NCBI GenBank assembly: GCA_002688355.1
Contig: NZCT01000024.1
Coordinates: 175,762 to 224,511 of the forward strand
DNA: 48,750 bases
Direction: 5' to 3'
DNA from: an archaeon
GTDB lineage: Archaea; Nanobdellota; Nanobdellia; SCGC-AAA011-G17; GW2011-AR20
Both the position numbers and the translations under genes were made by a program. The notes below the pieces were generated by a model. The model saw only the letters and a program-made list of their open reading frames with translations, was not told the DNA's origin and ran no database searches. This document shows, piece by piece, positions 25,960-35,558 of this stretch (position 1 is its first letter; every line of letters begins with the position of its first letter).

Positions 25960-27054
25960 TCAATAAAGTACATATCTCAAAATAGCAGCAATACCACCAA
26001 TTTCTTTAAACTGTTTTCCTTCATTACTTTCTCCGCTGATAAGTTCAACAGTACCACCAAATGCTTCTGTTTTTTTCTCTAATTCTTCAATTACTTTATC
26101 ATCTAACTCTTCATTTAACAATAAAATATCAACAGCACCATATTCAATTGCTTTCTCAACCTTTTCTTTACCTAAAGCAACTTTTTGCTCTTCTTTACCT
26201 AAAGTATCAAAAAACTTTGTTAACAATTTCTTCTCTTTAATGATACTCTCTTGAGCTAACAAATCTTTACTTTTATCAACTAACTCATTTAAACCAAAAT
26301 CTCCAGTATATCCAAGATCTTTAGTTCCCATGATTTTTTTCTTTAATTCATTGTTCAAATAATCTCCATCTCTAAAAGTTTCTTTTGTAGGTCCAGGCCC
26401 ACCAATAATTATTCCACTTAAATTTTTCATCTCTAAAAATGTTTTATTTGAAATTTCAGCAATTCTTTTATAAAATTCATGTGCAGCCTCTTCTCTTAAC
26501 CTAGCAAACCTCACACTCGATTGACCACCAGCTTTAGTCTTTCCAGGAACACCAGATGTCATATGTGCAATTTCAGTAATACTACTTCCTTTTAACAATC
26601 CAACTGTACCTTCACGATTATCTAACACAATTAAACCATAAACATTTTTAGCTTCCATTTGATCTTTTAAAATATCTAACATAAAAGTTTGATCACATCT
26701 ATACAATCTTGTTTGAATTGGATTAGGAGGCTCAATAGAAAATACTTTAATATCTTCAGCATGTTCTTTTTCTGAAACATTACCAGAAAAAACAGCTAAA
26801 CCATTGTCAGGAGTTTTCTTAAACAAACGTAAATGTCTGATCATTCTCTCTAAAGAATCTATAACTCTATTTCTATTATTTTTATCTTTAATATTAGAAG
26901 CAGTTCCTTGCTCTTGTTGTAAATGTTGTATTATCTTAACTAATTCATAACCTTGAGGAATATAAACAGAAACTAATTCAGTATGTCTTCCTCTAACCTT
27001 ATCTAATTCTTTTACAAATTTACTTAGTTTTCTTTCTTCTAGTTTATCTGTCAT
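25960..27054 (-). CDS. prf1: Peptide chain release factor aRF1, compact form
   Basis: 364 residues. It recognises stop codons and triggers peptide release. It has the codon-reading loop NIKD (54-57; usually NIKS), the YxCxxxF motif (118-124) and the catalytic GGQ (176-178). Most archaeal aRF1 proteins have about 410 residues. Here domain 3 passes directly from ILLLNEELDD to the helix KVIEELEKK, so the mini-domain normally inserted at this point is missing. The C-terminal GGIAAILRY is intact. It starts three bases after the ValS stop, so the two are co-transcribed. Confidence 0.94.
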   Translation of the reverse strand: MTDKLEERKLSKFVKELDKVRGRHTELVSVYIPQGYELVKIIQHLQQEQGTASNIKDKNNRNRVIDSLERMIRHLRLFKKTPDNGLAVFSGNVSEKEHAEDIKVFSIEPPNPIQTRLYRCDQTFMLDILKDQMEAKNVYGLIVLDNREGTVGLLKGSSITEIAHMTSGVPGKTKAGGQSSVRFARLREEAAHEFYKRIAEISNKTFLEMKNLSGIIIGGPGPTKETFRDGDYLNNELKKKIMGTKDLGYTGDFGLNELVDKSKDLLAQESIIKEKKLLTKFFDTLGKEEQKVALGKEKVEKAIEYGAVDILLLNEELDDKVIEELEKKTEAFGGTVELISGESNEGKQFKEIGGIAAILRYVLY

Positions 27055-27057
27055 TTT

Positions 27058-29454
27058 CTAATTAAACTTAACATCAAACTTATTTCCAAAATTTATCATA
27101 GAAGCACTAGTAACAGCCTTTAAATCTTTTAGCATGTCTTCATTAAAATCTTTTTCATATTTTTTCTCTAATTCTAAAACAATTTCTTCTTTCATTGATT
27201 TATTTTCCTTAGATTTCTCAGCTCTAACTTTTCTTAAGATATCTACAAAACTATTTCCCATTTTTTCAATTTTTTTATCATTCATCTTTTTATCTTCTGC
27301 TGGCCATTTACTTAAACTAATACTATTAACCTTTTCTTTTTTACTAAAATAATTCAAATAAATTTCCTCAGTTACAAAAGGGATTATAGGAGAAAACATT
27401 TTTAATACACTTAAAAAAGTATTATACAAAGTATATTGTGCACTTCTCTTAGAATCTAAACCTCGTTTATCTTCATTGTACAATCTATCTTTAACAATTT
27501 CTAAATAATAATCACAAAAAACATTCCAAAAGAAATTCTCAACTTCACTTTTAACTCTAGAATATTCATATTTATCAAAATTTTCTGTACATACTTTAAT
27601 CAAATTATTTAATTTTATTAATAACCATCTATCTATATCTTCTAATTCTTTACTCTTTAAATCTCTATGAACATAATCTTTTAAATGCATAGAAACAAAT
27701 CTAAAAGTATTCCATAATTTATTCAAAGTTTTTTGTCCTGTAACAACATCTTTTTCATGATAAGCTAAATCATCTCCCAATTTAGAACTTGCAGCCCAAA
27801 ATCTTAACGAATCTGCAGAGTATTTATCTAAAACTTCTTGTGGTTCAATGATATTGCCTTTACTTTTACTCATTTTCTCTCCTTTCAAAAAAACAAATCC
27901 ACTTATTGTAATATCATCCCAAGGATTTTTGTTAGAATGTAACTGACTTTTAACCATAGTATTAAACAACCAAAAATTTATTATGTCCGCAGACTGTGGT
28001 CGTAAAGACATTGGAAATATTTTATCATATATTTTTTTATCTTTAACAAAAAATTCTCTAACTATCTGTGGTGTTAAAGCAGAAGTTGCCCACGTATCTA
28101 AAACATCTTTCTCTCCTATAAATTTACTAGAACCACATTTACATTTCTTAACAGGAGCTTTATCTTTTAATGGATCAACTGGTAAATCTTTTTCATTAGC
28201 TAAAATAATTTCACTACAATCTTGACAATACCAAACTGGAAACGGAACTCCATAATGCCTTTGTCTAGAAATACACCAATCCCATTGCAAACCTTTAATC
28301 CAATTTTCCAATCTAACTTGCATATGTTTTGGATACCAATTTAATTCCTTACCATTTTTCAAAAATTGTTTCCTTAAATCTAAATATTTTATAAACCATT
28401 GTTCACTTTCTAAAATTTCAATTTCATTACCACATCTTTCATGCACATTTACAGCATGTTTAATATCTTTCTCTCCAACTAACAAATTACTTTCTTTAAG
28501 ATCTTCAATTATTTGTTTTCTTGCTTCTCTAACATTTAGTCCTTCGTACTTTCCAGCTATACTAGTCATCCTACCTTCTCGATCAATTGCCTCCTTCAAA
28601 GGCAAATTATAAGCTAAATACCATTCAGTATCGTTAGAATCTCCAAAAGTACAACACATTACAACACCAGTTCCTTTTTCAATATCTACACGTTTATCTT
28701 CTAAAACTTTAACTTTATGATTAAACAAAGGAACAGTTAATTCCTTACCAACTAAACTTTTATTTTTCTTATCTTCAGGATTAACAAAAACAGCAACACA
28801 AGCACTTAACAATTCAGGTCTAGTCGTACTTATAACAACATCTTTACTTCCTAATTTAAATTTAACATCAACAAACTTACTACTAAACTCTTTATCTTCC
28901 ATTTCAACTTGAGCAATAGCAGTTCTACAAATTGGACAAAAAAACGTTGGGGCTTTTTTTCTATACTCTCTTCCTTTTTTATATAACTCAATAAAAGATT
29001 TTTGACTTATTCTTTGAGAGTGTTCACTTATTGTAGTATAAAACAAATCAAAATCACAACTCATTCCAATATTCTTCCAACCGTCAATAAACTCAGGCCT
29101 TATCTCATTTAAAGTTTTCAAAACTAATTTAATGAAATCTTTCCTTTCCATCTTATTTGACTTTACACCTTTTAGCTTCTCAACTAATCTTTCGGTAGCT
29201 AACCCATTGTCATCAGTTCCAAATGGAAATAAAACATTATATCCTTGCATTCGTTTAAATCGAACAATAAAATCTTCTTGTGCATAAGAAAAAGCATGTC
29301 CCATATGCATTCTCCCAGAAACAGTTGGAGGTGGAGTATCAACAGAGAATATTTTATCTTTATTTTTATTATTAAATTTAAAAATCTTATTTTTATCCCA
29401 ATACTTCTGTATCTTTACTTCAATACTCTTACTTTCATAATTTTTAACTAACAT
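27058..29454 (-). CDS. valS: Valyl-tRNA synthetase
   Basis: 798 residues of a class Ia synthetase. The HIGH motif is HMGH (50-53) in PPPTVSGRMHMGH, and KMSKS occurs in GEKMSKSKGN at about residue 540. The editing domain has TTRPELLSACVAVFVNP. Zinc-binding knuckles are visible (CPIC; CQDC with CKCG). GTDDNGLATE supports valine rather than isoleucine specificity. The coiled C-terminal arm of bacterial ValS is short, as in archaea. The divergent gap to the next gene (114 bases) holds only promoter-like AT sequence. Confidence 0.95.
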   Translation of the reverse strand: MLVKNYESKSIEVKIQKYWDKNKIFKFNNKNKDKIFSVDTPPPTVSGRMHMGHAFSYAQEDFIVRFKRMQGYNVLFPFGTDDNGLATERLVEKLKGVKSNKMERKDFIKLVLKTLNEIRPEFIDGWKNIGMSCDFDLFYTTISEHSQRISQKSFIELYKKGREYRKKAPTFFCPICRTAIAQVEMEDKEFSSKFVDVKFKLGSKDVVISTTRPELLSACVAVFVNPEDKKNKSLVGKELTVPLFNHKVKVLEDKRVDIEKGTGVVMCCTFGDSNDTEWYLAYNLPLKEAIDREGRMTSIAGKYEGLNVREARKQIIEDLKESNLLVGEKDIKHAVNVHERCGNEIEILESEQWFIKYLDLRKQFLKNGKELNWYPKHMQVRLENWIKGLQWDWCISRQRHYGVPFPVWYCQDCSEIILANEKDLPVDPLKDKAPVKKCKCGSSKFIGEKDVLDTWATSALTPQIVREFFVKDKKIYDKIFPMSLRPQSADIINFWLFNTMVKSQLHSNKNPWDDITISGFVFLKGEKMSKSKGNIIEPQEVLDKYSADSLRFWAASSKLGDDLAYHEKDVVTGQKTLNKLWNTFRFVSMHLKDYVHRDLKSKELEDIDRWLLIKLNNLIKVCTENFDKYEYSRVKSEVENFFWNVFCDYYLEIVKDRLYNEDKRGLDSKRSAQYTLYNTFLSVLKMFSPIIPFVTEEIYLNYFSKKEKVNSISLSKWPAEDKKMNDKKIEKMGNSFVDILRKVRAEKSKENKSMKEEIVLELEKKYEKDFNEDMLKDLKAVTSASMINFGNKFDVKFN

Positions 29455-29568
29455 AATTTCTTATTTGACGAATTAATTTAAAATACTTATCATTTTATTA
29501 AATTCATATATTTTTCAAGAAAACTCTTAATATAAAGGTTTAAGAAATTTTTCACTCATCATTTATCT

Positions 29569-30816
29569 ATGATAGAATTTGAAGAACAACAATTAGGAAC
29601 TCATAAAGTTACTATAGTAAAAGAATACAAAAATCCAAAACATTTGGAAATAGAGCTAACAAATTGTAATTTTTATAGAAATATAAATCAACAACGTCAA
29701 AAGTGGAGTAGTTCTTATATAAATTTTAGAGATATAATATCCAAAGATAAAGAAAACAACACATTAGCATTCTATGACGCAGGAAAATATTCTATAACAG
29801 ATTTAAATGATTCGGGTTTTGTAAATATAAAAACATTAGAAGAATCAATTATTCAGATAGCTAGGTGCGCTATAGAAGGTCAAAAAGGAATAGAAGAAGG
29901 ATTAATAACACCAGATGGAAGCATAACACAATATTTTCAAGATAATAAAAACCGAGAAGAAATTTACAAAGAAATAGAGGAAAGAATTTTACAACCAATG
30001 GTAGAATATGATAGGAAAGGAAAGGAAATTCACCATACAACAAAAGACGATATAATAAATTTTTTTACAGAATTACGTATAAATCAAATTAAATTAATGC
30101 AACAATACATAAAAAACTATAATAAAGGTCTTGTATATATTTATGATTCACATCCTGATAACATTAGAACATCAGATAAAGAATCAAAACAAGTAGTACT
30201 AGCAGATTTAGACTTAGGTTTTCAAACATTTGAACCTGAAGTTTTTATTAGGTTATTACAACCAGGATTTCAATACAATTTAGATCCTAAAATTTTCCCA
30301 TTAAAAGACGAAGTTAAACGTGTTTCAAAAGCTCTAGATTACGCACAATTACAAACTCTTCGTTCTCGTGCTATTATAGATGATAATGAAGATCTTATAA
30401 TTAAGATAGATAGATTCCTAGAAGACAAAACAGTGTTTAAAAGTCTAAAAGAAAATAATGAATTCTACAACTTTATTTCCAGAGAGGAAAAAAATGAATA
30501 CAAATTTTTATCAAATTTAGAATTAATTAGACATCATTTAAAAGAATACAGTAGGAAAACTAAGTTATTAAACCAAAAAAAAGATAATTATGATGATCAA
30601 AATATTTCATTGACAAGAAAATTAGAGAACATGCGTAATAACCATCTAAAAATGTTTAAAATATGGACAACTGCATTAGTATTGACATCAAAAGGATCTG
30701 AAATAATTGGAAAAAGAGATGGATTCTTTATTACAAAAATATTATCACATATTTTACATAAAGAAGATAATAATTTAAGTTTATCAAAAGAATTATATGA
30801 AAAATATATTAATTAG
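29569..30816 (+). CDS. Orphan protein with an aminoglycoside-kinase-like catalytic loop
   Basis: 415 residues with no family I can name. Residues 190-216 (YIYDSHPDNIR, then VVLADLDLGF) look like the kinase/APH catalytic loop (H-P-x-N) followed by the metal-binding Asp (D213 or D215). The N-terminal 70 residues are beta-rich, as in a kinase small lobe, though the ATP-binding Lys is not obvious. A coiled region (330-360) follows and the C-terminus is helical. It may phosphorylate a small molecule or be a pseudokinase. A TATA-like element about 30 bases upstream suggests a leaderless transcript. It converges on the AbrB-PhoU gene with an 8-base overlap. Confidence 0.5.
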   Translation: MIEFEEQQLGTHKVTIVKEYKNPKHLEIELTNCNFYRNINQQRQKWSSSYINFRDIISKDKENNTLAFYDAGKYSITDLNDSGFVNIKTLEESIIQIARCAIEGQKGIEEGLITPDGSITQYFQDNKNREEIYKEIEERILQPMVEYDRKGKEIHHTTKDDIINFFTELRINQIKLMQQYIKNYNKGLVYIYDSHPDNIRTSDKESKQVVLADLDLGFQTFEPEVFIRLLQPGFQYNLDPKIFPLKDEVKRVSKALDYAQLQTLRSRAIIDDNEDLIIKIDRFLEDKTVFKSLKENNEFYNFISREEKNEYKFLSNLELIRHHLKEYSRKTKLLNQKKDNYDDQNISLTRKLENMRNNHLKMFKIWTTALVLTSKGSEIIGKRDGFFITKILSHILHKEDNNLSLSKELYEKYIN

Positions 30817-31717
30817 ACTTAAAATTCAAATTTGTTGATTCATAAATAATATTAGTCATATTCATAACAATATTTCTCAAATAATTCAAAACAATAGAAT
30901 CTGATACACTTTTTTCTCTTGATGAAATAATTCTATCTAAAATATCTTCCATTTTACAAAAGATTTTAGCACTTTTATCTAATTCATAATTATAGAACAA
31001 TCCATATATTTGATTAAAATAATCTCCAACCTCATCATATAAAGAAAGAGCATTTTTAGATATGACTATCTTTGAATCAATAATATAGTATATTAGAAAT
31101 TTATATTCATCGGCAGTTTTTTCAATGGAATTAACAAGATTATAGAAAAATGGTGTTTTATCTTTTAAACTTTTATTTTTCAAGATCATACGTAAAGAAA
31201 AATTTGTTAATCTATTAATTGTAACTTCCAAATCTAAAATAGATTTCAAGCCTTTAATATCATTTTTCTTTAAGTATTTTCCCATAGAATCAATTACATT
31301 TTTTGTAACTAAAAATAATCTACGTAAAGTATTATTAAACTCATCTTCTAATTCAGTTGTAACAATTCTTATAACACAATGAGATTTTCCTTGTTCAATA
31401 ATTTCATATCCAATAGAATCTTTAAGGATTTTCTCAATTAAACGCAAATCACCTATATTTTTATATTTAAAAGTAACATGATCATAGCCAGAAGTATATA
31501 AACAAATTATTAATTTCAAAATAAATCTTCCATATTTTTCAATATCTAAAACTATTGATTTAATTTTCTTCTCTTCTGAAATTTTTATTAAAATATTACC
31601 TTCAAATAATTCCAAAAAAACTTGATCACCTTTATTTATTCCAAAGTCCCGTGTCCATTGTGCAGGTAAAGACACAACTAAAGTTGAATTTGCTAGCTGT
31701 ATAACATTTCTTCTCAT
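30809..31717 (-). CDS. AbrB-PhoU fusion regulator
   Basis: 302 residues from the chosen start (MRRNVIQLA); a start seven codons earlier exists but is atypical. Residues 1-45 form a SpoVT/AbrB swapped-hairpin DNA-binding domain (STLVVSLPAQWTRDFGINKGDQV). A middle alpha/beta segment follows, and the last 170 residues are PhoU-like helical bundles. Archaeal AbrB-PhoU fusions are thought to regulate phosphate uptake. No phosphate transporter lies nearby. A 16-bp perfect palindrome 33 bases upstream may be its own operator. Confidence 0.85.
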   Translation of the reverse strand: MRRNVIQLANSTLVVSLPAQWTRDFGINKGDQVFLELFEGNILIKISEEKKIKSIVLDIEKYGRFILKLIICLYTSGYDHVTFKYKNIGDLRLIEKILKDSIGYEIIEQGKSHCVIRIVTTELEDEFNNTLRRLFLVTKNVIDSMGKYLKKNDIKGLKSILDLEVTINRLTNFSLRMILKNKSLKDKTPFFYNLVNSIEKTADEYKFLIYYIIDSKIVISKNALSLYDEVGDYFNQIYGLFYNYELDKSAKIFCKMEDILDRIISSREKSVSDSIVLNYLRNIVMNMTNIIYESTNLNFKSN

Positions 31718-31749
31718 AAAGTTAATAAATAAAATCAATATATAAATTT

Positions 31750-31765
31750 TTATATAATTATATAA
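31750..31765. promoter_or_regulatory. Perfect 16-bp AT palindrome with nearby direct repeats
   Basis: TTATATAATTATATAA is self-complementary and sits in the gap between the AbrB-PhoU gene and the divergent gene at 31828. Two copies of TATAAGGA (31767-31774 and 31786-31793) follow, 19 bases apart. It is a candidate operator or overlapping TATA boxes; the low complexity means chance is a real alternative. Confidence 0.35.
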
Positions 31766-31827
31766 CTATAAGGAAATATATAAGTTATAAGGATAAGACA
31801 TATAATTAAAATTCTACATTTATTCTT

Positions 31828-32496
31828 ATGGAAAAACACACTAAAACCGTATTAATAGCCTTAACAATAGTAATTATACTAACATTAACAATATCATTAA
31901 TACTAAGTGATAAGGAAGAAGAAAATAATATTCAGACATTAACTATTGATCCAATAGATGAAGCACAAAAGTTTCACAAGTCAAATACAACGAAAAAACC
32001 TACACTAAAAAAAATAATCATAAATTCAAATTTATCTCTAAAAACACTTGAATTAAATCTTGAAGAAAAAAACATAATAATAAAACCAAAAAACGTACAT
32101 ATTAAAGATAATAACTTAAAACTTAAAATTTCTACAGAAGATCAACTATTAATCAAAGAATTTACAGGCAGAATAATTATTAATGAAACTTTATACTTAT
32201 CTGGAAATTTCTTAGAGTATTCAACTCTTCCAATTAATATTCAACAAGAAACACCAATAGAACTATTCATAGATTATTATGAACTAGAAATTGAAGATGT
32301 TACAATAAAAAATTTAGAAGAAACTCATCAAGGAACAATAAGAATAGATAATTCAGAAATAGATTTAAATGAAGATTTGCTTTATTTAAATGAGTTTATA
32401 GGTTCTCTAATTGTAAAAGATAAAAAAATATTTCTTAATGGAAATACAAAATCAATAGAAATAGAAAAAGAGAAGTACAATTTCAAGATAGATTAA
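31828..32496 (+). CDS. Membrane-anchored beta-rich protein of unknown function
   Basis: 222 residues. One N-terminal helix (about 8-27) is followed by a hydrophilic linker and a region of alternating strands. Two related stretches (residues about 100-135 and 175-215) share an LLIKEFTGRIIINETLYLSGN / LLYLNEFIGSLIVKDKKIFLNGN pattern, so the external domain is an internal duplication. I recognise no enzyme motif; a surface or envelope role is inferred. A TATA-like element lies about 26 bases before the ATG. Confidence 0.6.
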   Translation: MEKHTKTVLIALTIVIILTLTISLILSDKEEENNIQTLTIDPIDEAQKFHKSNTTKKPTLKKIIINSNLSLKTLELNLEEKNIIIKPKNVHIKDNNLKLKISTEDQLLIKEFTGRIIINETLYLSGNFLEYSTLPINIQQETPIELFIDYYELEIEDVTIKNLEETHQGTIRIDNSEIDLNEDLLYLNEFIGSLIVKDKKIFLNGNTKSIEIEKEKYNFKID

Positions 32497-32500
32497 TATA

Positions 32501-32600
32501 TGGGACGAGTGAGATTTGAACTCACGACCCCATGAGCTTCAGTCATGTCTAAGATCAAGTTTATTCAACTTAACGCTCTCCCAGGCTGAGCTACCGTCCC
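32501..32600 (-). tRNA. tRNA-Phe(GAA) with a ~26-nt insertion before the anticodon stem
   Basis: The minus strand gives acceptor GGGACGG/TCGTCCC with A73, D-arm GCTC/GAGC, anticodon arm CATGA-CTGAAGC-TCATG with anticodon GAA, a five-base variable loop, and T-arm GTGAG/CTCAC with loop TTCAAAT. CCA is not encoded. Between the D-stem (ends 32575) and the anticodon stem (starts 32547) there are 27 bases where one is normal, so about 26 are extra. Removing them leaves a standard 74-nt tRNA. The insertion can form a small AAGTT/AACTT hairpin. It is most simply an intron at the position 25-27 junction, not the usual 37/38. Confidence 0.9.
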
Positions 32601-32625
32601 ATATTAAAATATCTACTAAAAGATG

Positions 32626-32637
32626 CTTATTTAAACA
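32626..32637 (-). promoter_or_regulatory. TATA box of tRNA-Phe
   Basis: The minus strand reads GTTTAAATAAGC about 30 bases upstream of the tRNA 5' end, at the expected distance for a short leader. Confidence 0.45.
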
Positions 32638-32689
32638 TTTCCAATAACAAAAGAAAACATTTATTAATAAGAACATATCAAATATAAAA

Positions 32690-33316
32690 ATGGTAAAAAA
32701 AGGGGTAAAGAGTAAAACTACTAAAAAGAGGGTTAAACGAGCTCCTCCTAAGAAAAGTTTACTTAAAAAAGCTGTATCACAAAAACAAAGTAAAACAAAA
32801 ATAGATGTAAATCTTTTACTAAAAAATCAAAATCATCAAAGTTCTTTAACTAGAAAATTATTAGTTGTAGTAGCAATCTTGGCTGCTTTCATTGCTTTAA
32901 TTTCCTTAGGTAATTATTCTGGTAATGTAACAGCTCCAATCGATAGAACATTATTCTCTATAGAAGGAGATATTGGCACACCATATAAAGTAGTAGATGT
33001 TTCGAAAAGCAAAAATTCTGCAGTACAGATAGCATATACAAGCACAATAAAAACAAATGTATTTGTTGAAACTAACGATTGTGATGCTTGGAAAAAAGGT
33101 AAAGATTCTAACAATCATGTACTATATGCAATATCAAATATTAAAAGTGCAAATTTCAAAGTGGGAGACTCTTTACAAAACACAAGACAACAATTAGATC
33201 TTTATCAAACAGAAAATTTATGTTTAATAGTAATAAACAAAGAAACACCATCTTCAGGAAAATTCACTTTAACAGCAACTGAAACCGATAACAACATTTA
33301 TAATATAATAGAATAA
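32690..33316 (+). CDS. Lys-rich single-pass membrane protein
   Basis: 208 residues. The first 58 are strongly basic (Lys/Arg-rich with Pro and Gln), then one helix (about 58-78) and a predicted external domain of 130 residues with two Cys (in NDCDAW and ENLCLIV) that could form a disulfide. A basic tail inside the cell could contact DNA, RNA or lipids. It is followed after ten bases by the pilin-like gene, probably in one operon. Unknown family. Confidence 0.6.
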   Translation: MVKKGVKSKTTKKRVKRAPPKKSLLKKAVSQKQSKTKIDVNLLLKNQNHQSSLTRKLLVVVAILAAFIALISLGNYSGNVTAPIDRTLFSIEGDIGTPYKVVDVSKSKNSAVQIAYTSTIKTNVFVETNDCDAWKKGKDSNNHVLYAISNIKSANFKVGDSLQNTRQQLDLYQTENLCLIVINKETPSSGKFTLTATETDNNIYNIIE

Positions 33317-33326
33317 TATCTTAAAG

Positions 33327-33851
33327 ATGAGAAGTAAAAAAGGTGCATTAGAACTTTCTATTAATACTATCATAGTTATTGTAATTGGTGTAACAGTTCT
33401 AAGCTTAGGTTTAATTTTTATAAACAATTTATTCAAAGATATGGGTGGAACTGCGGAAGGAGCTTTTGAAAATGCAAATGCTGCATTAGACAAAATAACA
33501 GGAGATGCAGATGAATATTTATTATTAGCTCCAAATAGCATAACTATTGAACATGGAAAAAACAAAGGTGTTTATGCACTAATAACAAATATTGATTCTG
33601 ATGAAACTTTAACAGGATTAAGTGCAGTATTAAGTGTGCCTGATGAAGATAAAGATGATATAGTTTGTAGATTTTTTACTAATAAAAAAACACAAATACC
33701 AGTAAGAGACATAGAGCCTGGCGATAAAGAAAAAATTGGTGTATTGATAGAAACTGAAAAAAATAAACTAGGACCAAAAATATGTACAATTACAGTTTCA
33801 GGAATACCTAGTGACAGTGAATCAAATATTCTCATAAATGTAGAAAAGTAA
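33327..33851 (+). CDS. Type IV pilin/archaellin-like surface protein
   Basis: 174 residues. A short basic leader (MRSKKG) precedes [19 protein letters not shown], a hydrophobic helix of the class III signal peptide type processed by prepilin peptidases. The external domain (about 45-174) is beta-rich, ends in an Ig-like pattern ([12 protein letters not shown]) and has two Cys. It is likely a pilin-like or secreted surface protein. Cleavage after Lys-Lys-Gly is inferred from the family pattern. Confidence 0.7.
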   Translation: MRSKKGALELSINTIIVIVIGVTVLSLGLIFINNLFKDMGGTAEGAFENANAALDKITGDADEYLLLAPNSITIEHGKNKGVYALITNIDSDETLTGLSAVLSVPDEDKDDIVCRFFTNKKTQIPVRDIEPGDKEKIGVLIETEKNKLGPKICTITVSGIPSDSESNILINVEK

Positions 33852-33895
33852 TTCTAAATAAAAACAATTTTAAACATGAACATTTCGATAGTAAA

Positions 33896-35281
33896 ATGCC
33901 TTTAAAATTATACAACACACTAACAAGAAAAAAAGAAATATTCAAACCAATTAAAAAAAATTCTGTTGGCCTTTACACTTGTGGTCCTACTGTTTACAAT
34001 TACGCTCACATTGGAAACCTAAGAACTTACATATTCGAAGATATCTTAAAAAGAGTTTTACTTTACAACAAATACAAAGTCAAACATGTAATGAATATTA
34101 CAGATGTAGGTCATTTAACTTCTGATTCAGATACAGGACAAGATAAAATTGAAAAAGCATCTAAAAAAGAAAATAAAACAGCATGGCAAATTGCTAAGTT
34201 CTACACAAAAGCATTCCTAGAAGATACAAAAAAATTAAACATATTAAAACCAGATATAACTTGTAAAGCAACAGATTACATAAAAGAACAAATAGATTTA
34301 ATAAAAATTTTAGAAGAAAAAGGTTATACTTATGAAATTGAAGATGGAATTTATTTTAACACTTCTAAACTAAAAGATTATGGGAAATTAGCAAAGCTAA
34401 AAATAGAAGAATTAAAAGAAGGTGCTCGTGTTGATGTAGTTAAAGGAAAAAAGCATCATGCAGATTTTGCTTTGTGGAAATTTTCTAAAGAAAGAAGACA
34501 AATGGAATGGCCCTCCAAATATGGCATTGGCTTCCCAGGTTGGCATATAGAATGTTCAGCAATGTCCATGAAATATTTAGGAGAAACTTTTGACATACAT
34601 TGTGGAGGTATAGATCATATTCCAGTTCATCATACAAATGAAATAGCACAAACAGAAGCAGCAACAGGAAAAAAATTCGTAAATTATTGGTTACATGGAA
34701 ATTTCATTGTTCTAAAAGATGATATAAAAATGGCCAAGTCAGGAGAGAACTTCATAACATTAAAAGCATTAGAAGATCAAGGATACACTCCAGAAGATTA
34801 TAGATATTTAACTTTAACTGCAAATTACAGAAAACCAATAATGTTTAGCGAAGAAGCTTTAGAAGGTGCAAAAAATTCTTTAGATAAACTAACAACAAAA
34901 ATATTAGAAATAAAAGCTACAACAAATGAAAGTAATGGAAAAACAGACAAATATGAAAAATTATTTGAAAAAGCAATTAATGATGATCTTAACACACCAA
35001 AAGCATTAGCAATTTTATGGGATTTAATAAAAGATCAAAAAGTAAATAATAAAACAAAATATGATTTAATCTTAAACTTCGATAAAATTTTTGGTTTAAA
35101 TTTAAAAAATATTAAAAAATCTTTAATACCTCAAGAAATAAAAGATTTAGCAGATAAAAGAGAAAAAGCAAGGAAAGAAAACAATTGGGATCTTGCAGAT
35201 ACAATAAGAGACAAAATAACAAAAAAAGGTTATTCAATCGAAGATTCTAATTCAGGATATAAAATAACAAAAAATGTATAA
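33896..35281 (+). CDS. cysS: Cysteinyl-tRNA synthetase
   Basis: 461 residues, complete. The zinc and active-site Cys29 is in [15 protein letters not shown] with HIGH as AHIGN (37-41). Further motifs are [12 protein letters not shown] and the His pair in [11 protein letters not shown]. The KMSKS loop reads KMAKS (near residue 280), a substitution of the first Ser. The anticodon-binding end ([19 protein letters not shown]) is normal. Its last eight bases overlap the next small gene, and a ribosomal operon follows. Confidence 0.95.
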   Translation: MPLKLYNTLTRKKEIFKPIKKNSVGLYTCGPTVYNYAHIGNLRTYIFEDILKRVLLYNKYKVKHVMNITDVGHLTSDSDTGQDKIEKASKKENKTAWQIAKFYTKAFLEDTKKLNILKPDITCKATDYIKEQIDLIKILEEKGYTYEIEDGIYFNTSKLKDYGKLAKLKIEELKEGARVDVVKGKKHHADFALWKFSKERRQMEWPSKYGIGFPGWHIECSAMSMKYLGETFDIHCGGIDHIPVHHTNEIAQTEAATGKKFVNYWLHGNFIVLKDDIKMAKSGENFITLKALEDQGYTPEDYRYLTLTANYRKPIMFSEEALEGAKNSLDKLTTKILEIKATTNESNGKTDKYEKLFEKAINDDLNTPKALAILWDLIKDQKVNNKTKYDLILNFDKIFGLNLKNIKKSLIPQEIKDLADKREKARKENNWDLADTIRDKITKKGYSIEDSNSGYKITKNV

Positions 35282-35528
35282 AACAATGTTAAAAGCCAGT
35301 ATAATTGGCTATACTCTTGGCGCAGCAATAACTGCTATCTCTGGAATGTGTTTACTAAAATCAGAAATCTATGAAAGATATGGTCTAGAACATATAGTTA
35401 AAGATTCAAAAGAAGATAAAATAATGTTTAACAGTCTAACAACAGGTCTTGCTATTTATTTAACCTCTTTAATTCCTCACGGAATAGCATATTCAAAGCT
35501 CAATAAAGAAGAAAATCTTGAACAATAG
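35274..35528 (+). CDS. 84-residue two-helix membrane protein
   Basis: Two hydrophobic segments (about 5-27 and 52-73) flank a charged loop ([16 protein letters not shown]). It overlaps the CysRS stop by eight bases, which indicates coupled translation, and precedes the ribosomal protein S19e gene by 30 bases. No known family was recognised. Confidence 0.55.
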   Translation: MYKTMLKASIIGYTLGAAITAISGMCLLKSEIYERYGLEHIVKDSKEDKIMFNSLTTGLAIYLTSLIPHGIAYSKLNKEENLEQ

Positions 35529-35558
35529 TTTTTTAAAGCTTAATATTTCTATTTTCCT

